From a virus, in the IMG/VR virus record IMGVR_UViG_3300029258_001691, positions 1 through 35,200 of that record: a DNA stretch of 35,200 nucleotides. The stretch is one strand, 5' to 3'. The translations under genes and the position numbers were made by a program. Position 1 is the first letter of the stretch. The number at the start of each line of letters is the position of its first letter. The notes under the pieces were generated by a model. It was not told the DNA's origin. It made no database searches and saw only the letters and a program-made list of their open reading frames with translations. Shown piece after piece: positions 1-7,272 of the stretch.

Positions 1-448
1 ATGCTGCCTGCATGCGTTGCACGAACAGGGTACGGACACGACCGAGCATTCCCGACCACGAACCGCCGATCACGTAGTGCCCGTTGCAGAATTCGACGTA
101 GAGAGCGTACTCCATCCCGGCATACACGATCACGGTGATGGTGTCTCCCGACTTGGTGTGCGGGGCGTGATATATGGTTTGCTCGACCGGCCGGCCGTTG
201 ATGTCTTCCTTCGTTTGGCTCGTTGCTCGCACGTCGTCTCTCTTACCGTAGAACGCAGGGACGTAGCCGATGCTGTTCCGCAGGTTCGACGTCCAGTCTT
301 TGAATCCGCCGGGGTCGTTCTTGGCTTCGTTCACGATGTCGATAGCGATGCTGTCCATGACTCGCATGGCAAGCGCGATCTTGGTTTCCGACCAGCGCAC
401 GAGCCGCTGCTTCGCTGCTGTGATTTGGGCTTCGTTGAACTTAAGCAT
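1..448 (-). CDS. HK97 gp10-like neck / tail-completion protein (partial)
   Basis: The first 149 codons are open and the gene runs off the left edge. The start is an ATG at 446-448 that overlaps the stop of the preceding reading frame by 8 bases. The product begins with an amphipathic helical segment and then has a strand pattern with YAGMEYALYVEF. That glycine/aromatic stretch followed by an acidic phenylalanine motif is typical of HK97 gp10-type proteins, which sit at the head-tail interface of siphoviruses. Its place after the capsid, connector and adhesin genes fits this role. The family call rests on pattern recognition and position only. Confidence 0.7.
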   Translation of the reverse strand, partial: MLKFNEAQITAAKQRLVRWSETKIALAMRVMDSIAIDIVNEAKNDPGGFKDWTSNLRNSIGYVPAFYGKRDDVRATSQTKEDINGRPVEQTIYHAPHTKSGDTITVIVYAGMEYALYVEFCNGHYVIGGSWSGMLGRVRTLFVQRMQAA

Positions 449-818
449 CGTTGACCTTGGTGACTACGATTTCTTGGTGGTCGTCGTACTCCTCGACGTA
501 CTCGACATAAAATCGTTCGTCGCTGCTGACAACGACGATCCCGTATTTGATGCCGCTCATTTTTCGTTCAGGGAACAGCCGGTACCGCTCCACTCGCGTC
601 CCTCTGCCCTCTTGCTCACTCCTGCGAACAGTCTCTACCTGCTTCTCACAATAGATGTCTGAGTACAGGGCGGTGAAGGTCAGAACCTTGTTCGAAGTCG
701 ACGCCACCGAGTAGAAGCTCCACTCGTTGTCGTCCGTGGGAGCGGTCATGGTGGAGCTGGCGTAGGTCACAGCATCCGTGAGCGTGTCCTGAGAACCGCC
801 ATCTGTGACCAACTTCAC
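441..818 (-). pseudogene. C-terminal part of the beta-helix/IPT adhesin, out of frame
   Basis: This frame can start at a GTG (816-818) overlapping the previous stop as GTGA, which would give 125 residues. However, reading it upstream of that GTG gives APAQVAGAYDVKLVTDGG, the usual end of an IPT/TIG immunoglobulin-like domain. The first half of that domain lies in the preceding gene in another frame. It is therefore better read as the continuation of that gene after a one-base shift near 844-847. The remaining roughly 100 residues are mixed charged and aromatic and match no family I recognise. Translation as a separate coupled protein is possible but would leave half a domain on each side. Confidence 0.7.
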
Positions 819-2278
819 GTCGTAGGCCCCTGCGACCTGAGCCGGGGCTGAAACTGCACATACGTGTCCGTCCAGGCGGTCGCGGTCATTGCTACCAGAG
901 TCCCGTCGGCGTCTTCCAGATAGACCTCTCCGGTCCCTTGGTCGTCGCCTGCGTTCCGGCAGTGAACCGTCACCGTGGTCCCACCGTCAACGCTGACCGA
1001 GGTAGGCTGTACCCGCGCAATAGCGACGGGAGTCACCGCTCCGATCAGCACAGCGTTCGGAGCGGTGTGGGTGTTCCCATTGGCGTCGGTCACAACCACG
1101 TCCTGATTTGTTCCGGCTTCGAGGCCGACCGGAACTGCTACCTGAATTTCCGACACATCCTGAGAGCCGATAGTGGCAGAGATTCCGCCGACTGTCACGG
1201 TGCTGGCCCCGTCGAACATTCCTGTGATGGTCAGGGTGTCGCCTGCGTTCGCCTCTGCCGGGGAAACGTCCGAGATACGCGGGTCAATCACTGCCGGGAT
1301 ACCCATGTGTAGCCAGTTGGCGACCGACTCGCGGACACCGAGATTGACCAGCATTTCCATGCGTTCCGCGTTAACGAAGTCGTCTGCGTCGAAGTCCTCA
1401 TATCCATCAGTGACAAGATCAACAATGGTGCTGAAGTAGTCGTTCGGCGCGTTCGTCTGATACTGTGCGTCATTCCCGTACAGGCTCAACCCAAGTACTT
1501 CAAACCCGTATGTCGAGCCTGATTCAAGGGCCGCAGTGTTGTTCGTGGCCTTGCACCCGATGAGGAAGCAATAACCACCCGAGTACCCGTACTGGTTGTT
1601 GTCGGAGACGCAGTGAATCAGGCGACCGTGGCTGGTGCCATTGTCGTATCCAGAGTTCCCGTTCCTGAAGAAAGCGCACCCATAGAAAATCGTGATATAC
1701 GAGGAATAGCAGCCATCAAGAGCGTTGTCATAGAAATTGCAGAACACCCACAGCCCGTAGGTACACGCCCTCTGAACCCCATACTTGCGATTGTCGTGGA
1801 AGTCGCAACACACGTACAGGCCAGCGGTCGAGTTGTTAGGAGTCTCGACCAGTCCGTGGTAGGCGTTGTCCATCTCACAATTGAACATCCTGAAATGGTC
1901 CCCGCTATCCTCCAGCTTCATAGCGTAGCCAGAACCCGAGGTATTCGTAAACCGGATATTCTCGAATGATATGTGTTGAATGTCAACTTCGACTATGTTA
2001 ATTGCCGCTCCGCCAGCATCCAGAACCAGCCGCGACATATCAGCCACACCAGCCGCGTTGCACCCGATAATCCGAATCTTGGACAGGTACGTCCCGGCGA
2101 TAGTATCAACACGAAGAGGAGCCGTGACCGTGATCGCTCCGCCCCCGCTCTTTCGAATGTAGAGAGGGCCGGTTTCTTTTGTCACGGTGTCAAAGGCTGT
2201 CTGGACGTCCTCGATTGCGTCGGTCCAGCTTCCGCCGTTGTTCGCACCGCTTGCGTCGGGGTCGCAGTAAAGGGCCAT
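815..2278 (-). CDS. Right-handed beta-helix protein with IPT/TIG domains (adhesin or head fibre)
   Basis: The 487-residue frame opens with a GANNGGSWTDA motif typical of secreted or viral parallel beta-helix proteins. Repeating short strands rich in N, D, G and C follow to about residue 270 (for example CDFHDN, CNFYDN and CAFFRNGNSG). An IPT/TIG domain spans about 333-413, and a second begins at about 420 but breaks off at residue 478. The start has an AAGGTGAAG ribosome site. Such proteins bind or depolymerise surface sugars. The location between the connector and the neck gene suggests a virion-surface or neck/head fibre. No catalytic residues can be assigned. The C-terminus PRLRSQGPTT is likely a frameshift artefact or lesion. 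Confidence 0.75.
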   Translation of the reverse strand: MALYCDPDASGANNGGSWTDAIEDVQTAFDTVTKETGPLYIRKSGGGAITVTAPLRVDTIAGTYLSKIRIIGCNAAGVADMSRLVLDAGGAAINIVEVDIQHISFENIRFTNTSGSGYAMKLEDSGDHFRMFNCEMDNAYHGLVETPNNSTAGLYVCCDFHDNRKYGVQRACTYGLWVFCNFYDNALDGCYSSYITIFYGCAFFRNGNSGYDNGTSHGRLIHCVSDNNQYGYSGGYCFLIGCKATNNTAALESGSTYGFEVLGLSLYGNDAQYQTNAPNDYFSTIVDLVTDGYEDFDADDFVNAERMEMLVNLGVRESVANWLHMGIPAVIDPRISDVSPAEANAGDTLTITGMFDGASTVTVGGISATIGSQDVSEIQVAVPVGLEAGTNQDVVVTDANGNTHTAPNAVLIGAVTPVAIARVQPTSVSVDGGTTVTVHCRNAGDDQGTGEVYLEDADGTLVAMTATAWTDTYVQFQPRLRSQGPTT

Positions 2279-2279
2279 G

Positions 2280-2660
2280 CTACTTCACCTTCTCCATGTC
2301 GGGGATGTCCACAACAGTCTTCGCTTCCAGCTTCAGATCCGCTTTCACAACCTTCTCGACAGTGGCTTCGCCGTACTCCTTCTGGAGCCGCTTGATTTCG
2401 TAGCTCATTTCCTCTTCGGGGTCAATCGTCTTACCCGGTATGGGCAAGTGATTCCCGAGCTGAGGGCAGTCCTCGAACGTCGCTTCCGGCCATTCCTCAA
2501 CTCTGGCGACGTTGCAATGAATAAAGTGAACCTTGCGCCCGAAACACTTGAGCCGGGTGTGCGGGGCTTCCTGCGCCACATTGCAAAACCGGAGGACGTC
2601 GCCGTCCTTCAGTTGGGCGCAGTCCTTCCGGTTGAAATTCACGCTCACGTATTCTGCCAT
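2280..2660 (-). CDS. Hypothetical head-module protein
   Basis: This is a 126-residue protein with a GAGGTAGCT ribosome site before the ATG. The N-terminal half holds several Cys and His residues (CAQLKDGD, CFGRKVHFIHC, CPQL). The C-terminal third is a charged, probably helical segment rich in K and E. It sits directly between the connector gene and the beta-helix gene, the place where many phages encode a head-closure protein, but I do not recognise a family. The Cys/His spacing is irregular, so metal binding is only a possibility. Confidence 0.8.
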   Translation of the reverse strand: MAEYVSVNFNRKDCAQLKDGDVLRFCNVAQEAPHTRLKCFGRKVHFIHCNVARVEEWPEATFEDCPQLGNHLPIPGKTIDPEEEMSYEIKRLQKEYGEATVEKVVKADLKLEAKTVVDIPDMEKVK

Positions 2661-2662
2661 AG

Positions 2663-3025
2663 CTACCTCAGTCCAATGTCTTTGCGGGAGAAGTGAGCCG
2701 GGGAGAATGTACCCTGAGAACCGCCTGTGTATTTCTTGAGCAGCATCGAGACGGTTGCAGGAAGGTCGTCGATCGTAAAGTCCTTACTGACACGCCCCTG
2801 CGTCGACGACTTGAGTGACGTGGGGTTGTCCGCCAGCCAATCGAAAAGGGCTACCACCGCGCTGTTGTAGGCGTCGCCGTACCCGTCCTGCGTGGTGTCG
2901 AGGTCGAGGTTCGTGAGAATGCTCTCGGCCGTCTGCTGGAAAAGCAGAATCTTGTCGTCAGACCACGACTTGACGGCAGGGACGCTCGTATAGTCTTTCA
3001 GCTCCGTGGCGGTGTAAGTAGCCAT
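2663..3025 (-). CDS. Head-tail connector (gp6-like)
   Basis: This is a 120-residue, mostly helical protein with a GAAAGGATAG ribosome site. The N-terminus (TATELKDYTSVPAVKSWSD), the helix with AVVALFDWLADNP and the ending LPATVSMLLKKY resemble the small helical connector proteins of the HK97 gp6 type. These form a ring under the portal and complete DNA-filled heads. Its order after the capsid gene and before the neck gene supports this. The sequence match is by shape and length rather than by a diagnostic motif. Confidence 0.6.
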   Translation of the reverse strand: MATYTATELKDYTSVPAVKSWSDDKILLFQQTAESILTNLDLDTTQDGYGDAYNSAVVALFDWLADNPTSLKSSTQGRVSKDFTIDDLPATVSMLLKKYTGGSQGTFSPAHFSRKDIGLR

Positions 3026-3030
3026 GATGC

Positions 3031-3435
3031 CTATCCTTTCAGGTGCTCGACGATTGCTTCGGCTGCGTCGGCCAGCCTCTCAAGTGCCTGCTGTTTCCGG
3101 TACTCGACGAGAAGACGGATGCCCTCACGGTCGTATGCCCCGGCCATCCTCGTGATGTGAAGCTCAACAGGGTCGTTTCCCTGATAGTCCGCCGGCTCCT
3201 GTGAGGGGAACACCTTGAACCCCCTACACCGCCGGCACATGATCTTGCCCTTCCACGTTTTGCTGAGTGGACGTTGCCCACCGAAATCCGGCTTCTCACA
3301 GGTGCACAGCTCGACATCCGGTTCTTCAACTACAGTTGTCTCGCCGCTTCCTGCGGTCTCCGCTTCCTGCTGTAGTGCATCGACCTGCTGCTCGGTGTCC
3401 TGCTGCTCTTCGCTCTTTGCTTTGCCTCTCGCCAT
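3031..3435 (-). CDS. Zinc-ribbon-like head-module protein
   Basis: The ATG at 3433-3435 is preferred because AAAGGAGAG lies eight bases upstream. The in-frame upstream TTG would put that ribosome site inside the gene. The 134-residue product starts with a Q/E-rich low-complexity stretch. It then has CTCEKPDF and CRRCRGF, which could bind one zinc, followed by a helical charged C-terminus. Proteins like this occur next to phage capsid genes and may help head completion. I cannot name a family. Confidence 0.8.
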   Translation of the reverse strand: MARGKAKSEEQQDTEQQVDALQQEAETAGSGETTVVEEPDVELCTCEKPDFGGQRPLSKTWKGKIMCRRCRGFKVFPSQEPADYQGNDPVELHITRMAGAYDREGIRLLVEYRKQQALERLADAAEAIVEHLKG

Positions 3436-3451
3436 TGTCTCTCTCCTTTGC

Positions 3452-3482
3452 AAAAGGGCGCGGAGCGTAACACCCCGCGCCC
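3452..3482 (-). terminator. Rho-independent terminator behind the capsid gene
   Basis: On the minus strand GGGCGCGG and CCGCGCCC form an eight-base perfect stem around an 11-base loop, followed at once by TTTT. It lies between the major capsid gene (stop at 3516) and the ribosome site of the next gene. A partial terminator here would keep capsid expression higher than that of the connector genes. Confidence 0.7.
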
Positions 3483-3515
3483 CTCCATTATGTCTATGTC
3501 ACGATGTCGCTACGC

Positions 3516-4640
3516 TCAGACGAATGTCGGGTCTGCGTAGGTTGTGTCGCCGGTGTACAGCACTGCGCCGGCATCGCGGTTGTTCACGTGACCACTCAGG
3601 TAACGCCGGTACTGCGCGTTGTGCCCGATGATCGGGTTCTCGTTCGTCGGAGACGCCATGATGAGACCCTTGAACTGCGGGTGCTCACGCCATCCGATGG
3701 GAGCGAACGGGCTGTTGTCACCGAGGTACGCGGTTGCCAGAATGTAGTCGTCGGGAATGTCCGGCGTCTGCATCACAATGGCTTCCTTGAACGTACCCAC
3801 CGCCTGAGCAGTGCGACCGAAATGCTTCTTCGCGTTGATGAGAGCCTGCGCGATTCCGCTCTGCTCGTAGGCAGGGTTCACCGCACCGATGAGAGCAGCA
3901 TAGCCCTCAATCTGGCGGAAACCACTGAGATCCCGAAGGTCGCTCATGGACTCGCCGCCCTGACGCGCCCAGAGTATGATCTGCGCATCGCCCATTCCCT
4001 CATGCTCCAGAATGGTTGTGATGAGCGCCGTCACCTCTGCTGCGGTCGGAGCATCGCCGGTTGACACTGCTGTGTAGTGGTTGTGGTCGCCGTCGAACGT
4101 GATCTGACCGTTCGAACGCGGCGTGTCCTGAGACGCTTCGTCGTTCCAGAAGGCCTTCGGGGTTGCAGCCTTGGCGGTGAGACAGTCGACGGTGCTGTCG
4201 GGAGTGCTCTTGAGCATGCTCTCGAAGAACTGCCGACGAATCTTCGCCTTGTCTGCGCGGAACACCGAGTTCTGATACTCGATGATCTGCTTGCTGGTCA
4301 TCTGGACGATAACCTCCATGGTCATCTTGTTACCCGAACCGAAACGGTGGAGCGGCTGAGGTGTGTTCCAGCTCTCCATGTCCGGCCCCATCGGCGGAAC
4401 CTCATGCTCCGAGATTTCCGCGAATGAGTTGTCGGCGAACAGACGCTTGACGTTTGCCGCCTTGTCTTCGTGTTTGTAAGCGAGCAGCCGTGACAGCACT
4501 TCCACGTCGGCGTTGTATATCGACAAGGCCGGGAACACCTGCTGTTCCAGAAGATCCTTGAGGTACACATCGTCGTCCGTTTTCAGCTGCAGGAACTCGT
4601 TACTGAACACGCCCTGTACGAAATCGTACTTTTCTGCCAT
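3516..4640 (-). CDS. Major capsid protein, HK97-like fold
   Basis: The 374-residue product is the main shell protein. Its length, its position two genes after the scaffold, and its segments fit the phage HK97-fold capsid family. The segments are an N-arm (VFSNEFLQLKTDDDVYLKDLL), a long middle helix around AKIRRQFFESML, and a late domain with LIMASPTNENPIIGHNAQYRRY. No long N-terminal delta domain is seen, which agrees with a separate scaffold gene. The ribosome site is AAAGGACACG. A terminator follows the gene. The capsid subfamily is not clear from the sequence alone. Confidence 0.85.
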   Translation of the reverse strand: MAEKYDFVQGVFSNEFLQLKTDDDVYLKDLLEQQVFPALSIYNADVEVLSRLLAYKHEDKAANVKRLFADNSFAEISEHEVPPMGPDMESWNTPQPLHRFGSGNKMTMEVIVQMTSKQIIEYQNSVFRADKAKIRRQFFESMLKSTPDSTVDCLTAKAATPKAFWNDEASQDTPRSNGQITFDGDHNHYTAVSTGDAPTAAEVTALITTILEHEGMGDAQIILWARQGGESMSDLRDLSGFRQIEGYAALIGAVNPAYEQSGIAQALINAKKHFGRTAQAVGTFKEAIVMQTPDIPDDYILATAYLGDNSPFAPIGWREHPQFKGLIMASPTNENPIIGHNAQYRRYLSGHVNNRDAGAVLYTGDTTYADPTFV

Positions 4641-4643
4641 TGA

Positions 4644-4868
4644 TTACGTGTCCTTTCCGTCGTGAGAATCGGTATCTTCCTCGACCGGAGAACTCAAGAG
4701 AAAGGTCAGTGCTTGGATGCCACCTTTGATACCGTACTCTGTGGCTTCCAAGTTCTTCAGCGCATTTCGAAGCGTGACCTGCTTCTTCTGGTTCTGCGCC
4801 AAATCGCTTTCCAGACGGCTCTTGTAGTCCTCCAGCCGCTTTGTTTCTACAGATGTGCTTTCGCTCAT
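4644..4868 (-). CDS. Small coiled-coil protein in the head module
   Basis: This 74-residue protein lies between the decoration and capsid genes. It is highly charged and predicted helical. A heptad-like pattern runs through ETKRLEDYKSRLESDLAQ and the following residues, followed by a short hydrophobic patch (GIQALTFLL) and an acidic tail. It may be a capsid accessory or assembly factor. I do not recognise it. Confidence 0.75.
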   Translation of the reverse strand: MSESTSVETKRLEDYKSRLESDLAQNQKKQVTLRNALKNLEATEYGIKGGIQALTFLLSSPVEEDTDSHDGKDT

Positions 4869-4905
4869 TGCTCTTTCTTTCTTGTCCTTGTCGGCGGACT
4901 ACCGA

Positions 4906-6093
4906 TTACGACGTGGCGATCAGTCCAAGGGCTTCGAGCTCGTCCAGAAGTGTGTTGAACGGAGCCTTCTGGTCGGTTGCGCTTGTGTCGGTCATGTCCG
5001 CGATGTGCGCCTGCTGCACAACTGGAGTCGCACCGAAGAACCCGAGTTTCTGATTAGCCGCAGTGCCAATCATGGAGCCAGTGCTCGTGTTGAGCACGAT
5101 GTCAACGCTGTCTGCCAGTGTCACGAGACCGGAAGCGAAACGAATGACCTCACCCGGCGTAGCCGAACCGTCAGGCGTACACAGGATCACGATACGACCG
5201 GGCATGTCGTTTGTTGCACCCGGCGTCCCGTTCACCTCACCGACGATAGCCGCTGCCGTGTCGAAGGTGGTGCCGTTGCTACCCTTGAAGTTGATGCCCC
5301 CAAGGTCGTCATTGTCCTGCACGATTGCCGCAGCACGCGCCTTTTTGAAGCTGATGGTTGAGTCAACAGCATCTTCTGTGACGCTGGTGATAGCCATGTC
5401 TGCGGCAGTGAACTCAGCAACCGTTGCCACAGCCTCAGCACCGTCAGGGGAAATCTTGACAGATATCTTTCCGGGCATGTCGCCATCACCCGGGGTTCCA
5501 CCGACCTCGGCGAGGATCTGAGCTGCCTCGGCATAGGAATCGCCGTCGTAGCCCTTGAAGCTGATCATACCGAGATCGTCACCGCTCTGCACGACCGCAG
5601 CGGCACGAATCTTCTTCATGGTGAGCACTGCGCTCGTAGCGTCTGCATCGTCCTCGAACATTTCGATGTCGTTGAACGACATGTCTCCGCCAACATCCAT
5701 CCCGCCGGCGTTGGCTCCGCCAATGTCGAAGCGGATGATCGAGGCGCTGCGTGCGAACCCGACAACCTGCTGGATTGTCGCGGTGGGTGCGGTCGTGGTA
5801 GCTTCACCAGCGGTCGCACTGAGGTAGACCTTCGCGCCGACGGTCATACCCGAGTAACCACGGATGTCTGCCACCTTGACCGGGCTCACCATCTGGTACT
5901 GGAGAGCTGTCTGGACGATAACACCCTGCGCATCTTTGCGAGTGGTGTCACCAACTGCGACAGAATCCGCTTTCTGCCACTGCCCGTTGGAATCCATGTA
6001 GACAAGGTCTCCAACAGCCAGCGCGACTCCGGCCTTCCCTGACGGAAGAATATTCGACGCTTCCGTGCTGTATCGGTCGGTGTAGTACGGCAT
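4906..6093 (-). CDS. Capsid decoration protein with fibre-type repeats
   Basis: The 395-residue product has two parts. Residues 1-125 look like a capsid-decoration domain (GVALAVGDLVYMDSNG, then VYLSATAGEATTTAPT, then QVVGFARS). Residues 157-232 and 247-322 are two copies of a repeat common in phage tail and head fibres (KKxRAAAxVQxxDDLG, FKGxxG, GTPGxxxDMPGxI, SPDG or TPDG). The C-terminus has KLGFFGATPVVQQ, a motif also frequent in fibre proteins. The gene lies between scaffold and capsid genes, so the likely role is a fibre-bearing head decoration. The fusion of the two module types is my inference. Confidence 0.75.
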   Translation of the reverse strand: MPYYTDRYSTEASNILPSGKAGVALAVGDLVYMDSNGQWQKADSVAVGDTTRKDAQGVIVQTALQYQMVSPVKVADIRGYSGMTVGAKVYLSATAGEATTTAPTATIQQVVGFARSASIIRFDIGGANAGGMDVGGDMSFNDIEMFEDDADATSAVLTMKKIRAAAVVQSGDDLGMISFKGYDGDSYAEAAQILAEVGGTPGDGDMPGKISVKISPDGAEAVATVAEFTAADMAITSVTEDAVDSTISFKKARAAAIVQDNDDLGGINFKGSNGTTFDTAAAIVGEVNGTPGATNDMPGRIVILCTPDGSATPGEVIRFASGLVTLADSVDIVLNTSTGSMIGTAANQKLGFFGATPVVQQAHIADMTDTSATDQKAPFNTLLDELEALGLIATS

Positions 6094-6126
6094 TGTTGTT
6101 CCCTTTCGTGAATATTGCTACGGCTG

Positions 6127-6882
6127 TTACAGTTCGGAGAAACCAGCTTCGCGCAGCCGCTCGCGAACTTCATCCGGTTTCTCGCTCTTTTTGGGTTTCT
6201 TCCCCGGAGTGCGATTCCGGAACTTGTCTTCGGGGAACTGAGGTTCGTTGTTCCCGCTCTCGCCCGTGAACAGGAAATCGTTGTCCTCCTTGAACCCCTT
6301 GACAAGATCGCTGACATCATCCAGCTCGTATTCGAATGAGTCCTCGTCCTTCCATTCGAACTCGACATCTTCGAGATCGAACAGTTTGAGAGCCTTTTTC
6401 ATCCGAGCGGATCTCTTGCTCTCATCCACACCGTCAAGGATGCCGGCTGCAATAAGCCCGGTTGTGACAGCGTTGCGGATGGCGTTGGTCTTCACCTTTT
6501 CACGAGCGGCGGTGAGGGCCGTTTGTGCCTTCTCCAGTTTGGTGTTGGCGTCGGTGAGCAGTTCCTCCGTCTTGCCGGCTTCCTTCTTCTTCTCGGCTTC
6601 ACGTTTGGTCTGCCCATCCGTGATTTCCTTGAGTTTTCTGCGTGCCTCGTCGCGCTCCTCGCGAGCCTTGTTCCGCTGGCCTGCCAACTTGCTGACCCGC
6701 TTCTTCATGCCGGCGGTGAGGTTGTCGTCGTCGTCCTCGTCCTCGTCCTCCTCGTCGTCACCGGCCCCGGCCTCCTTGGTCGGCAGGATACCCAACGTGA
6801 GGTGCGCAGAAATCTGTTCCTCGCTCAGCTCGATTCCAAGCTCTTTACCCTTCGCTTCAATCTCTTCTCTCTTGACTGCCAT
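6127..6882 (-). CDS. Capsid scaffolding protein
   Basis: The product has 251 residues and a GGAGG ribosome site. It has an acidic run (DDEEDEDEDDDD, about residues 42-53). A long charged coiled coil covers about 57-135, and the C-terminal segment is basic (KKPKKSEKPDEVRERLREAG). This architecture matches phage scaffold proteins, which line the procapsid and bind capsid subunits through a basic C-terminal helix-turn-helix. Its position between the minor head gene and the capsid gene is the standard one. There is no sign of a protease domain. Confidence 0.8.
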   Translation of the reverse strand: MAVKREEIEAKGKELGIELSEEQISAHLTLGILPTKEAGAGDDEEDEDEDDDDNLTAGMKKRVSKLAGQRNKAREERDEARRKLKEITDGQTKREAEKKKEAGKTEELLTDANTKLEKAQTALTAAREKVKTNAIRNAVTTGLIAAGILDGVDESKRSARMKKALKLFDLEDVEFEWKDEDSFEYELDDVSDLVKGFKEDNDFLFTGESGNNEPQFPEDKFRNRTPGKKPKKSEKPDEVRERLREAGFSEL

Positions 6883-6897
6883 TCTGTTCCTCCGTTG

Positions 6898-7050
6898 TTA
6901 CGGGCACGACCCGGTTGCGTTCTGAGGCTCTGAGTCCTCGATGGTTTCTGGAGCGTATACCTCGACTCCGTTTATGAATAGTCTCGGCTCGGGTTCAGTT
7001 TGGATGAGCCCTGCCGGGTGCTCAATCGTCGTTAGTATTGGGTATTCCAA
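6898..7050 (-). CDS. Possible 50-residue protein with TTG start
   Basis: A short frame begins at TTG (7048-7050) with a perfect GGAGG six bases upstream and runs to TAA at 6898. It overlaps the end of the previous gene by 29 bases. The product has a protein-like middle (EPRLFINGVEVYAPE) and fills an otherwise empty gap before the scaffold gene. The TTG start and short length keep this tentative. Confidence 0.45.
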   Translation of the reverse strand: MEYPILTTIEHPAGLIQTEPEPRLFINGVEVYAPETIEDSEPQNATGSCP

Positions 7051-7243
7051 CGACGTCCTCCGGTGTCACTTCTTCCCTCTGGATCCAACGCCGACTGACA
7101 CGAGACACCTTCACGCCTTTGGGGCCGATGTCGAATTCGTACTTCCCCGGTGCAAGGTTCTGCAGGATGATGGTTGCCTGTGATACGGTGAACTCATCCT
7201 GTGAGAATGCCCCGAGCTTCTTGCCTCCTACTCCTCCTGCCAT
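7022..7243 (-). CDS. Small hypothetical head-module protein
   Basis: The ATG at 7241-7243 has AAGGAGACC upstream and is chosen over an upstream in-frame start. The 73-residue product begins with a glycine-rich stretch (AGGVGGKKLGAF). It continues with alternating strands (ATIILQNLAPGKYEFDIG) and ends acidic. It lies between the minor head gene and the scaffold gene. I do not recognise a family. Confidence 0.75.
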   Translation of the reverse strand: MAGGVGGKKLGAFSQDEFTVSQATIILQNLAPGKYEFDIGPKGVKVSRVSRRWIQREEVTPEDVVGIPNTNDD

Positions 7244-7272
7244 GTGTGGTCTCCTTGCTCGAATGGCTCTGG

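Noticed and set aside
815-860. Programmed -1 frameshift in the beta-helix gene
   Set aside because: The site has only a CCCC run and no X-XXY-YYZ slippery heptamer or clear downstream structure, so an indel or read error is more likely. It is kept as a finding about the broken frame only.
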